Source: Pedobacter cryoconitis (GTDB lineage: Bacteria; Bacteroidota; Bacteroidia; Sphingobacteriales; Sphingobacteriaceae). From it: DNA of 64,000 nucleotides. Position numbers and translations under genes: made by a program. The notes under the pieces are model-generated. The model was not told where the DNA came from and did no database searches. It saw only the letters and a program-made list of their open reading frames with translations. Positions 44,676 through 52,961 of the stretch are shown here, in pieces. Where the stretch lies: NCBI GenBank assembly GCA_019352875.1, contig JAAAFW010000006.1, positions 1,393,359 through 1,457,358 on the forward strand, read 5' to 3'. Numbering within the stretch: position 1 is the first letter of the stretch; every line of letters begins with the position of its first letter.

Positions 44676-46529
44676 ATGTCAGATATAATACAACTTTTAC
44701 CCGAGAGTGTTGCGAACCAGATTGCTGCCGGAGAGGTGGTCCAAAGGCCCGCATCGGCAGTAAAAGAGTTGATGGAAAATGCAATTGATGCGGGGGCAAA
44801 TAAGATTCAGCTGATACTTAAGGATGCAGGTAAAGGCCTGATCCAGGTTATCGATAACGGTTGTGGTATGAGCGTTAAAGATGCGAGAAAATGCTTTGAA
44901 CGTCATGCCACCTCTAAAGTGCGTAAGGCAGAAGATCTTTTTGCTATCCGGACAATGGGTTTCAGGGGAGAAGCTATGGCTTCCATCGCTGCAATTTCCC
45001 AAGTGGAGCTTAAAACCAGACGTCATGAAGATGAACTGGGTACACTGGTTTGTGTAGAAGGGTCAACTTTCATCAGTCAGGAACCCGTTGCAGCAGCAGC
45101 TGGTACAAGTATTTGCGTTAAAAATCTTTTTTTCAATACGCCGGCCAGAAGAAATTTTCTGAAAAGTAATCCGGCAGAGATGCGTCATATTGTTGATGAA
45201 TTTCAGCGCATCACACTGGCAAATCCGGCAATTTCTTTCAGCCTTAATCATGATGGTCTGGAAGTATACCGTTTACCTGCTTCCTCACTTAAGCAGCGGA
45301 TTGTTCATTTATTCGGTAATAATTATAACGAAAGACTAATTCCGGTTGAGGAAGAAACGACTATAATCAACCTGAAAGGTTTTATTGGTAAACCTCAGTT
45401 TGCCAAAAAGACCAGGGGTGAGCAGTTCTTCTTTGTCAATAACCGTTACATTAAGGATTCCTACCTTAACCATGCACTTAACAAGGCCTATGAAGATTTA
45501 TTGGCAGAGGATAACTTCCCGCTTTACGTACTTTTTATAGATATAGATCCGGCCAAAATAGACGTAAATGTTCATCCGACGAAAACAGAAATTAAATATC
45601 TGGACGAAAAATCTATTTACGCAATTATACATTCGGCGGTGAAACGGTCGTTGGGTAGATTTAACATTAGTCCTACCATAGATTTTGATCAGGAATCTGC
45701 TTTCAGCGGAATGATCAGTCCAAAATCTCTGGATGAAATTGTACCGCCAAGTATTAGCTTCAATCCGGATTTTAATCCTTTTGCCAATGATAGCGCCCCT
45801 GCAGAAAAAAGCAGCGGTGGGTCTTATCAGGGTGGCGGCAGACAGCAACAACAAACCAAGAACTGGGGCTCCCTGTATGAGATTTCGGAAAGTCAGCCGG
45901 CAGAACAGGTTAAGATGGAATTGCCGGGCAATGGTCCGGAGGCACAATACGCGCCTGTACAGAAACAGCTGATGCAGCTTCATAACAAATATATTATCTC
46001 CCAGATCAAGTCTGGTTTGATGCTGATCGACCAGCAGGCTGCACACGAAAGAATCTTATATGAACGTTTTAGTGTAAATCTGGAAGACAGAAAAGGAGCT
46101 TCTCAACAAAGTCTTTTTCCACAAACAGTTACGCTGAGTCCGAATGATTACGAATTGGCAAAGAGCTTGCTTGACGATATTAAGAGTCTGGGATTTGAAG
46201 TCCGTGAATTTGGAAAAAACACACTGGTAATTGAAGGAATTCCCGTAGACCTGGGTAGTAATCAGGTAAATGAAACCCAGTTATTTGAACACCTTATTGA
46301 AGGTTTCAAGAATTCTCAACAGGATCTTAAACTGGATAAAAGAGACGCCCTGGCCAGAAGTATGGCCAGAAACAGTGCAATTAAGAGCGGTACTGTACTG
46401 GGGCAGGAGGAAATGAATATGCTGATCGAGCAACTTTTCGCCTGTAAAGCTCCTAACTTCAGTATTAGTGGAAAGCCTGTTATTCAGACTATGACCATGA
46501 ATGAAGTAGATAAGAAATTTGATAAATAA
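44676..46529 (+). CDS. mutL: DNA mismatch repair protein MutL
   Basis: Links MutS mismatch recognition to strand removal. The 617 residues carry the GHKL ATPase motifs ENAIDAGANK, DNGCGM, GFRGEAMASI and TSK, then the ribosomal S5-like fold (FVNNRYIKDS) and, after a glutamine-rich linker (about 390-400), the C-terminal dimer domain. The endonuclease motif DQHAx2Ex4E reads DQQAAHERILYE at about 452-463, so the histidine is glutamine. It heads a same-strand run with two rhomboids and an EEP nuclease (5-nt gap to the next gene). Confidence 0.96.
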   Translation: MSDIIQLLPESVANQIAAGEVVQRPASAVKELMENAIDAGANKIQLILKDAGKGLIQVIDNGCGMSVKDARKCFERHATSKVRKAEDLFAIRTMGFRGEAMASIAAISQVELKTRRHEDELGTLVCVEGSTFISQEPVAAAAGTSICVKNLFFNTPARRNFLKSNPAEMRHIVDEFQRITLANPAISFSLNHDGLEVYRLPASSLKQRIVHLFGNNYNERLIPVEEETTIINLKGFIGKPQFAKKTRGEQFFFVNNRYIKDSYLNHALNKAYEDLLAEDNFPLYVLFIDIDPAKIDVNVHPTKTEIKYLDEKSIYAIIHSAVKRSLGRFNISPTIDFDQESAFSGMISPKSLDEIVPPSISFNPDFNPFANDSAPAEKSSGGSYQGGGRQQQQTKNWGSLYEISESQPAEQVKMELPGNGPEAQYAPVQKQLMQLHNKYIISQIKSGLMLIDQQAAHERILYERFSVNLEDRKGASQQSLFPQTVTLSPNDYELAKSLLDDIKSLGFEVREFGKNTLVIEGIPVDLGSNQVNETQLFEHLIEGFKNSQQDLKLDKRDALARSMARNSAIKSGTVLGQEEMNMLIEQLFACKAPNFSISGKPVIQTMTMNEVDKKFDK

Positions 46530-46534
46530 TTTGC

Positions 46535-47272
46535 ATGAACAATATTCATATACCACCGGTTGTCAAAAACCTGCTCATTATAAACGCGCTGTTTTTTGCG
46601 GCCACTTATGTTTTCCAGTCCAAAGGTATCGACCTGGCCTTTTATCTGGGTGCATTTTATTTTGATTCACCGCTATTTAAGATATGGCAGCCGATCTCTT
46701 ACATGTTTATGCATGGGGGCTTCACGCATATCCTGTTTAATATGTTCGCCTTGTTTTCGTTCGGATCTGTTCTGGAAAGCAGATGGGGTGCGAAAAGGTT
46801 CATTAATTTCTATTTGATTACCGGTTTAGGTGCTCTTGCATTGCAATGGGGTGTACAGGCTTTTGAAGTCTATCAAATGACCGGTTCGGCAATCAATCCG
46901 GGGGCTGTAACTATTGATATTGCCCGGGGGATGGCTTCTCTTAATATTAGCGGATTAAGTCAGGAAAGCGGTCAAACATTGCTGGGGATCTATTCAGGCC
47001 CTATGGTTGGTGCTTCTGGTGCAATTTTCGGCCTTTTGGTTGCCTTCGGAATGTTGTATCCGAATGCGGAAATGTATATTATGTTTATCCCTGTTCCGGT
47101 TAAAGCAAAATATATTATTCCGGTTTATATACTGATTGAACTGAGTTTAGGCGTTGCAAGTTTCCAGGGAGATTCTGTGGCTCACTATGCACACCTGGGT
47201 GGCGCAATTCTGGGCTTTATACTGGTTAAGCTCTGGAAAGACAAAAATACATTCTACGATTATCATGAGTAA
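46535..47272 (+). CDS. Rhomboid-family intramembrane serine protease 1
   Basis: Cleaves membrane proteins inside the inner membrane. The 245 residues carry at least six helices. The Ser is in GASGAIFG (about residue 160) and the His in HYAHLGGAILGF near the C-terminus. Helix 2 starts with MHGGFTHILFNMFALFSFG, as in typical rhomboids. It begins 5 nt after mutL and overlaps the next rhomboid gene by 8 nt (ATGAGTAA). Confidence 0.95.
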   Translation: MNNIHIPPVVKNLLIINALFFAATYVFQSKGIDLAFYLGAFYFDSPLFKIWQPISYMFMHGGFTHILFNMFALFSFGSVLESRWGAKRFINFYLITGLGALALQWGVQAFEVYQMTGSAINPGAVTIDIARGMASLNISGLSQESGQTLLGIYSGPMVGASGAIFGLLVAFGMLYPNAEMYIMFIPVPVKAKYIIPVYILIELSLGVASFQGDSVAHYAHLGGAILGFILVKLWKDKNTFYDYHE

Positions 47273-48131
47273 AAAGAAAGCACTAGACGAAGTCACCTAT
47301 AAAGTGTTTCGTTCCGGAAACCCGGTATATTTATATATTGGATTAATTACAATCGTGTTTGTCGCCATGGCATTATTTGGCACAACCTTTTTTCTTGCCG
47401 GCAACACGGGCATACGATTTATTGATTATGTAAGACCATATGTGGCCTTCCCGGCTGACTGGCAGCAATTACCAACACGTTTCTATACGCTGCTGACCTA
47501 TCAGTTTTTTCATAAAGACATCTTTCAGGCACTTTTCAACTGTTTATGGTTGTTCTGGCTTGGTAAAATCTTCATGGATTTCCTCAAGCCCCGACAGTTT
47601 CACTTTGTTTTTCTAACAGGTGGGGTAGTTGGAGCGCTCTTTTTCTCCATTGCTTATCATGTTTTTCCGGTATTCTCGGACAGTGTTTATACTGCAACTC
47701 TGTTAGGGGCTTCTGCATCTGTAATGGCTATTGCTGTTGCGACGATCACACTGGTGCCTGATTATACAATAACTCTGCTGTTTATCGGAAGGATAAAACT
47801 GATTTATCTGGTTCTTGCTTATATTGCAGTTGACCTGATCGGAATGGCTTCGATGAATGCAGCAGACAGCTTTGCCCACCTTGGTGGGGCATTGACAGGT
47901 TTTGCCTATATCAAACTTCTAAGAGGTGGAAAAGACTGGAGTAACTGGTTTAAACCTAAACCAAAACTTAAAGTTGTAAAAAACGAAACAAATACAAAAA
48001 CGAGCAAGCAGCAGAAAGACCGGGCAAATCAAGCTGCGGTTGATGCAATTCTGGATAAAGTTTCTAAATCCGGATATGATAAATTGACTACAGCGGAAAA
48101 AGCGATTTTATTCAGGGCAAGTAAAGAATAG
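47265..48131 (+). CDS. Rhomboid-family intramembrane serine protease 2
   Basis: The ATG at 47265 (MSKKKALDEVTYKVF) overlaps the stop of the first rhomboid and gives 288 residues; a longer frame would lie inside that gene. The Ser is in GASASVMAI (about residue 150) and the His in FAHLGGALTGF (about 205). The helix-2 motif is altered (FHKDIFQALFNCLWLFWLG). A basic cytoplasmic tail of about 70 residues ends in KLTTAEKAILFRASKE, a tail I recall from other Bacteroidota rhomboids. The two tandem proteases are diverged, so they probably have different substrates. Confidence 0.94.
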   Translation: MSKKKALDEVTYKVFRSGNPVYLYIGLITIVFVAMALFGTTFFLAGNTGIRFIDYVRPYVAFPADWQQLPTRFYTLLTYQFFHKDIFQALFNCLWLFWLGKIFMDFLKPRQFHFVFLTGGVVGALFFSIAYHVFPVFSDSVYTATLLGASASVMAIAVATITLVPDYTITLLFIGRIKLIYLVLAYIAVDLIGMASMNAADSFAHLGGALTGFAYIKLLRGGKDWSNWFKPKPKLKVVKNETNTKTSKQQKDRANQAAVDAILDKVSKSGYDKLTTAEKAILFRASKE

Positions 48132-48153
48132 TTATCCGGCAGGGGGGATTAAA

Positions 48154-49260
48154 ATGAGAAGAAATAAAGGATCGTATCTGGGCTTTGTATATCTGGTTAT
48201 AGCTTTAATAGCCGCTATGGGTTTGCTATTCGGTATTTTAGCTGGTTATACTGATCCCCGTGAGATTAAATGGATGGCCTTCTTTGGTTTAGCTTATCCA
48301 TTCTTTCTGCTCATTAATGTTATTATGATCTTTATCTGGATCAGTAGAAAAAAACTGATCTATCCCGCATTAACTGTGCTGTTGATTCTCAGTGGATGGC
48401 ACACCCTGATCGCAACTGTAGGCTTTACCGGAAATGCTGGTGAGGGGCCCAAAAAAGAAGGTCTGGTCCGGATGATGACCTATAATGTACATAGCTTTAA
48501 ACCTTACGGTGAGAGTAACAACGAAATAATCAAGGACCAGATGCTAAATGTCGTAAGGGAGCAGGATCCGGATATTTTATGTTTTCAGGAATACTATACG
48601 CGAAATAAAGGCACTTTTGCGATTACAGACAGTCTGAAACAAATGCTCAAAACCCATTCCTACTATTTCGTTCCGACTTCATCCAATGATTACGAGGCGA
48701 CCGGACTGGCGATATTCTCTAAATATCCCATAAAGGATAAAGGTAGTATCCTGTTTAGTTCAGATCACAATGGAAACGCCAGTATTTATGTCGATCTTAA
48801 AATAAACGAAAAGCTTTTCAGGGTTTATAATGTTCATTTGCAATCGATCGCATTTGATAAACAGGATTATACTTATCTCGACCAGGTTAAAACAAAAATG
48901 GAACCCGAAATCACCCCTGCAAAACGAATCGCTTATATGCTGAAAAATGCATTTTTGAAAAGAAGTGCGCAGGTTGATATTATGAAGGCCCATATGTCTA
49001 CCTGTAAAACACCCTATCTGATCGCAGGTGATTTTAATGATACTCCGGCTTCTTATGCGGTGACGCAAATGACAAAATCATTAAAAAACACTTTTATAGA
49101 GCAGGGTACGGGGCTTGGAAGAACTTATAACGGAAAATTCCCTAACTTCCAGATAGATTATATTGCGGTCACGCCTGCAGTCAGTGTGATGAACTATCAT
49201 ATTATCAAGGCGAAGCTTTCAGATCATTTCCCTGTAAGAAGTGACCTGAAAATTGATTAA
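48154..49260 (+). CDS. Endonuclease/exonuclease/phosphatase-family protein, membrane-anchored
   Basis: A protein of 368 residues. Two to three N-terminal hydrophobic helices (about 8-80) anchor it, and the catalytic domain follows. EEP motifs are MTYNVHSF (Asn), CFQEYYT (metal Glu), VHLQSIA (His), AGDFNDTP (Asp and Asn) and SDHFPVRSDL (final Asp-His). The substrate may be nucleic acid, phosphoinositide-like lipid or another phosphodiester; the sequence does not say. It is preceded by a clear Shine-Dalgarno-like AGGGGGG, unusual here where most starts lack one. Last gene of the mutL run. Confidence 0.92.
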   Translation: MRRNKGSYLGFVYLVIALIAAMGLLFGILAGYTDPREIKWMAFFGLAYPFFLLINVIMIFIWISRKKLIYPALTVLLILSGWHTLIATVGFTGNAGEGPKKEGLVRMMTYNVHSFKPYGESNNEIIKDQMLNVVREQDPDILCFQEYYTRNKGTFAITDSLKQMLKTHSYYFVPTSSNDYEATGLAIFSKYPIKDKGSILFSSDHNGNASIYVDLKINEKLFRVYNVHLQSIAFDKQDYTYLDQVKTKMEPEITPAKRIAYMLKNAFLKRSAQVDIMKAHMSTCKTPYLIAGDFNDTPASYAVTQMTKSLKNTFIEQGTGLGRTYNGKFPNFQIDYIAVTPAVSVMNYHIIKAKLSDHFPVRSDLKID

Positions 49261-49297
49261 GTCAGTTTAAATCTACAAGATCATACCTATAAATTTT

Positions 49298-49305
49298 TAA
49301 CTTTG
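49298..49305 (+). promoter_or_regulatory. -7 box for cysS
   Basis: TAACTTTG matches TAnnTTTG. The leader to the cysS ATG would be about 90 nt. A 9-bp inverted repeat (AATCTACAA at 49270-49278, TTGTAGATT at 49339-49347) straddles the box. Confidence 0.45.
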
Positions 49306-49401
49306 CGCGGCGCTTCAAGGCTATCTGAGTGCTGTTTTTTGTAGATTGTACCAAAGAACAGATTTTTCGCAGGGGCCCTTTTAATTAAATGCATATAGAA
49401 A

Positions 49402-50862
49402 ATGGACAAAGGCTTACAATTATATAATACCCTAACCCGTAAAAAGGAGAATTTTGAACCTGTAAATGCACCTCATGTGGGGATGTATGTCTGCGGGCCA
49501 ACAGTTTACAGTGATGTCCATCTGGGAAACTGCCGTACTTTTATTTCATTCGATCTAATTTTCAGATATCTTAAATACCTGGGCTATAAAGTTCGTTACG
49601 TACGTAATATAACCGATGCAGGTCACCTGGAAGGGGATCGTGATGAGGGAGATGATAAATTTGCAAAACGCGCGAAGCTGGAACAGCTGGAGCCAATGGA
49701 AATTGTACAGAAATATACGCTTGGATTTCATGATGTCCTGCGGATGTTCAATACACTTCCGCCGAGCATAGAACCTACTGCAACCGGACACATCCTGGAG
49801 CAGATTGAAATGATCAAAGAGATTATTGAGAATGGTTATGCCTATGAAATTAATGGTACCGTTTATTTTGATGTGGAGAAATACAGTGAAACATATAATT
49901 ACACGGTTTTAACCAATAGAAATCTCGAAGATATGCTAGCCAATACCAGGGAACTGGGCGGACAGGACGAGAAACGCGGGCGTTTGGATTTTGCATTATG
50001 GATCAAGGCAAAGCCGGAAACGTTAATGCGCTGGCCTTCTCCCTGGGGAGTAGGTTTTCCGGGCTGGCATATTGAGTGTTCTGCTATGAGTGCTAAGTAT
50101 CTGGGTGAACAGTTCGATATACACGGCGGCGGAATGGATCTTGCAGCGACGCATCACACGAATGAGATAGCGCAGTCAGAAGCATGCTATCATCAGCAGC
50201 CCGCTAAATACTGGATGCATACGAATATGTTAACCGTAAATGGAACGAGGATGTCCAAGTCGGCAGGAAATGGATTTCTTCCACTGGAATTATTTAAGGG
50301 AGCGCATCCATTATTACGTAAAGGGTATAGTCCGATGACTGTAAAATTCTTTATGTTGCAGGCGCATTACAGAAGCACACTTGATTTTTCAAATGATGCG
50401 TTAGAGGCATCAGAAAAAGGCTTCAGAAGATTAATGAATGCGCTGAGCCTGCTGGATAAACTAGAAGCTTCAGCTGAGGGCGAAATCGATGTGGCAGGAT
50501 TGAAATCCCGCTGTATACAGGCGATGAGTGACGACTTTAACAGTCCTGTGGTTATTGCAGAGTTATTTGAAGCAGCAAGGCTAATCAATACAATTTATGA
50601 TGGAAAAGCGAAGATTTCTGCAGAACAATTGATAGCTTTAAAACAACTGATGCAAGAATTTGTCTACGATATTTTTGGCTTAAAAGATGAAGAAAGTTCT
50701 AATTTAGAACTGAATGCTGTTTTGGATATGGTAATCGATATCCGCAAGAACGCAAAAGAGAATAAGGACTATGCCACTTCGGATAAAATAAGAATAGGAT
50801 TGCAGGACATGGGCATCCAGTTAAAAGACAGTAAAGAAGGTACTACCTGGAATAAAGTATAA
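49402..50862 (+). CDS. cysS: Cysteinyl-tRNA synthetase
   Basis: Charges tRNA-Cys. The 486 residues are complete: zinc Cys and HIGH-type motif in CGPTVYSDVHLGN, zinc ligands in GWHIECSAMS and GGGMDLAATHHTNEIAQSEA, and the KMSKS-type loop RMSKSAGN. The HLGN form of the HIGH motif is common in CysRS and not an anomaly. Single gene with its own -7 box; the NTF2-like gene follows after 27 nt and may be co-transcribed. Confidence 0.97.
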   Translation: MDKGLQLYNTLTRKKENFEPVNAPHVGMYVCGPTVYSDVHLGNCRTFISFDLIFRYLKYLGYKVRYVRNITDAGHLEGDRDEGDDKFAKRAKLEQLEPMEIVQKYTLGFHDVLRMFNTLPPSIEPTATGHILEQIEMIKEIIENGYAYEINGTVYFDVEKYSETYNYTVLTNRNLEDMLANTRELGGQDEKRGRLDFALWIKAKPETLMRWPSPWGVGFPGWHIECSAMSAKYLGEQFDIHGGGMDLAATHHTNEIAQSEACYHQQPAKYWMHTNMLTVNGTRMSKSAGNGFLPLELFKGAHPLLRKGYSPMTVKFFMLQAHYRSTLDFSNDALEASEKGFRRLMNALSLLDKLEASAEGEIDVAGLKSRCIQAMSDDFNSPVVIAELFEAARLINTIYDGKAKISAEQLIALKQLMQEFVYDIFGLKDEESSNLELNAVLDMVIDIRKNAKENKDYATSDKIRIGLQDMGIQLKDSKEGTTWNKV

Positions 50863-50889
50863 ATAATAACTAAATATATCCCTATCAAT

Positions 50890-51747
50890 ATGATGAACAG
50901 AATGATCTGTACCCTGATGGCTGCCGGCCTGTCTCTGTCTGCTTTTGCACAGAAAGCTGATGGTACTACGAAATCACTGGCGAAAGCTGGAGAAGACTTT
51001 GCGGCAGATGCGGCAAAAGATGGCGTTAAATCTGCCTTTGTTTCACATAGTGCCCCAAATGCACTGGTGTTCAGGCCAAATCCGGTGAACGCAAAAACAT
51101 ATTATTCAACGCAATCAAATGAAAAAAATCTGAGTAGAAAGGTTGATTATGCAAGGGTATCCAGAAGCGGAGACTGGGGTTTTTCCAGCGGTGGGTATAC
51201 AAAAGACGGAGCTGAGAAAACTTATGGCCAGTACCTGACTATCTGGAAAGCCGTGGCTAACCGTTGGGAAGTACTGATGGATATGGAAACTACGCATAAC
51301 AAACCTCTTAAAGTAGCTAAAGCTGAGTTCGTAGAACCAACAGAATATTTCAAACCGAAATATGGGGATGAAAAACAAATTGCTGCCGGCAGGGAAATTA
51401 TCAATACAACTGAAAAAACTTTAAATGCAACCTTAAAATCTTATGGGGTAGCTGCATTTGGTGGTTTTCTGGCGAAAGAAGCGAGAGTTTCGTTTCCTGG
51501 TTATGAGCCTGTGATTGGTAAAGACAAAATTGTTGCTTTTTATAACAGCTTTGTAGACAAAATGAGTCTGAAAACTACTACTGCTAATAAAGCACCTGGT
51601 GGTGACCTTGCCTATACTTATGGCCTTGCTACTATTGATTACCGTACAGACCTGAGAGAGAGCTTCAACTATATTTTTATTTATGAGCGTCAGGCAGATC
51701 ATAACTGGTACCTGGTTGAGCAAATCTATACTCCCGCTGAACGCTAA
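50890..51747 (+). CDS. Exported NTF2/SnoaL-like (DUF4440-type) protein
   Basis: A periplasmic protein of 285 residues with a signal peptide (MMNRMICTLMAAGLSLSAFAQ). It appears to have two cone-shaped alpha+beta units of the NTF2-like superfamily: LAKAGEDFAADAAKDGVKSAF ... WEVLMDMETTHN and a second, LKSYGVAAFGGFLAKEARV ... YIFIYERQADHNWYLVEQIY. No catalytic residues can be assigned. It lies behind cysS and ahead of a strong terminator. Confidence 0.8.
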   Translation: MMNRMICTLMAAGLSLSAFAQKADGTTKSLAKAGEDFAADAAKDGVKSAFVSHSAPNALVFRPNPVNAKTYYSTQSNEKNLSRKVDYARVSRSGDWGFSSGGYTKDGAEKTYGQYLTIWKAVANRWEVLMDMETTHNKPLKVAKAEFVEPTEYFKPKYGDEKQIAAGREIINTTEKTLNATLKSYGVAAFGGFLAKEARVSFPGYEPVIGKDKIVAFYNSFVDKMSLKTTTANKAPGGDLAYTYGLATIDYRTDLRESFNYIFIYERQADHNWYLVEQIYTPAER

Positions 51748-51770
51748 GCTATTTTAAGCTAAATTTATAT

Positions 51771-51813
51771 AAAGGGTTTCTTCTGCTTTCAGGCGGAAGA
51801 AACCCTTTTTTTA
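51771..51813 (+). terminator. Terminator of the cysS/NTF2-like unit
   Basis: A perfect 13-bp stem, AAAGGGTTTCTTC / GAAGAAACCCTTT, followed by a T-run. Confidence 0.9.
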
Positions 51814-51956
51814 TACCATAGATTTTATCAAAGCTGGCGGGTTAATCTTGTAATTTATGCAAAACAAGGTTGATTGAACGTTAAAATTCTGTTAGCTTAC
51901 CCTTTGTAAATTATAATTCACCCCGACCAGCCTTTTTGCTGGTGATATTAATTGAT

Positions 51957-52874
51957 ATGAGAAGACATTTGATCTGGATATTACTGCTCGTTACAGGGCA
52001 GAACCTTCATGCACAACAGTTTGAAAAACAAGGACACCGTGGTGCACGGGGACTCATGCCGGAAAATACGGTTGGCGCAATGCTCCGTGCGCTGGATCTT
52101 GGCGCGAATACACTTGGAATGAATGTGGTTATTTCTAAAGATAAACAGGTATTGCTTTCCCACGAACCTTATTTTAACTTCGAAATCAGCCTTACTCCTG
52201 CCGGGAAGGATATTACGCTGAAAGATCAGCAGAAGTTTAATATCTATAAGATGGACTATACCGAAGTCAGAAAATTTGATGTGGGCAGTAAAGTGCACAA
52301 GAGGTTTCCCGGACAGCAGAAGTACCATGCTTACAAACCATTATTGGAAGAAGTGATAGACTCGGTGGAAGCCTATGTTAAAAAGAACCGTTTGCCTAAA
52401 CCGGATTACGCCATTGAGATAAAGACGATCCGTAAAGGTGACCTCGTATTCCATCCGGAGCCTGCTGAGTTCGCGGCATTGGTTATGGGCGTCGTAGAAT
52501 CGCGTAAGATGGCTAAACGAGTGATTATACAGGCCTTTGACGTGCGTTCTCTTAAGTATGTACATGAGCATTATCCGAAGCAGAGAACGGCACTGATGAT
52601 TGATGAGAAAGTGGATTTCGAAAAGAATATCAGTGACCTGGGCTTTACTCCTGATTATTATAGTCCGTATGCAGTGTTGGTAGGTAAGGGATTGGTAGAT
52701 CGCTGCCATGAAAAGGGTATTAAAATAGTGCCCTGGACGGTAAACAGCCCTAAAGACATGAATTATATGATCGGGCTTGGAGTAGATGGTATCATTACAG
52801 ACTTTCCGAATATCTTTCAGCAGATGGAACCCTCTGCTGAAAAGGAAAAGCCGGCCCGCCGGCGCAAGGAGTAG
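51957..52874 (+). CDS. Glycerophosphodiester phosphodiesterase-family protein with altered metal site
   Basis: An exported TIM-barrel protein of 305 residues from the ATG at 51957 (MRRHLIWILLLVTGQNLHAQ is a signal peptide). The first catalytic motif GHRGARGLMPENT is intact and the second catalytic His is in LLSHEPYF. The metal-binding ExD that normally stands in 'xLEMDVVISKD' is G54-M-N56 here (TLGMNVVISKD), so two acidic ligands are lost, each by a change explainable by one base. Further motifs (AIEIKTI, GIKIVPWTVN, GVDGIITDFP) are normal. It may be inactive or use another site; read-error should also be considered. Confidence 0.88.
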   Translation: MRRHLIWILLLVTGQNLHAQQFEKQGHRGARGLMPENTVGAMLRALDLGANTLGMNVVISKDKQVLLSHEPYFNFEISLTPAGKDITLKDQQKFNIYKMDYTEVRKFDVGSKVHKRFPGQQKYHAYKPLLEEVIDSVEAYVKKNRLPKPDYAIEIKTIRKGDLVFHPEPAEFAALVMGVVESRKMAKRVIIQAFDVRSLKYVHEHYPKQRTALMIDEKVDFEKNISDLGFTPDYYSPYAVLVGKGLVDRCHEKGIKIVPWTVNSPKDMNYMIGLGVDGIITDFPNIFQQMEPSAEKEKPARRRKE

Positions 52875-52893
52875 AGCAGATAATTCCGGATCA

Positions 52894-52959
52894 AATATCC
52901 ATATATAACAAAAAAGGGTGCAATTAGAATTGCACCCTTTTTTGTTATATATGGATATT
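52894..52959. terminator. 66-nt near-total inverted repeat, bidirectional terminator
   Basis: Arms 52894-52925 and 52928-52959 are perfect 32-nt reverse complements around an AG centre. Core GGGTGCAATT / AATTGCACCC is followed by TTTTTT on each strand. It lies between convergent GDPD and SurA-like genes. Confidence 0.9.
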
Positions 52960-52961
52960 AA

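Noticed and set aside
49261..49401. T-box or riboswitch in front of cysS
   Set aside because: T-boxes are not expected in this phylum, no T-box sequence or terminator/antiterminator pair is seen, and the left arm of the repeat precedes the predicted start.
49402..50862. HLGN in CysRS as an altered signature like that of IleRS
   Set aside because: HxGN is common in normal bacterial CysRS, so it is not unusual.
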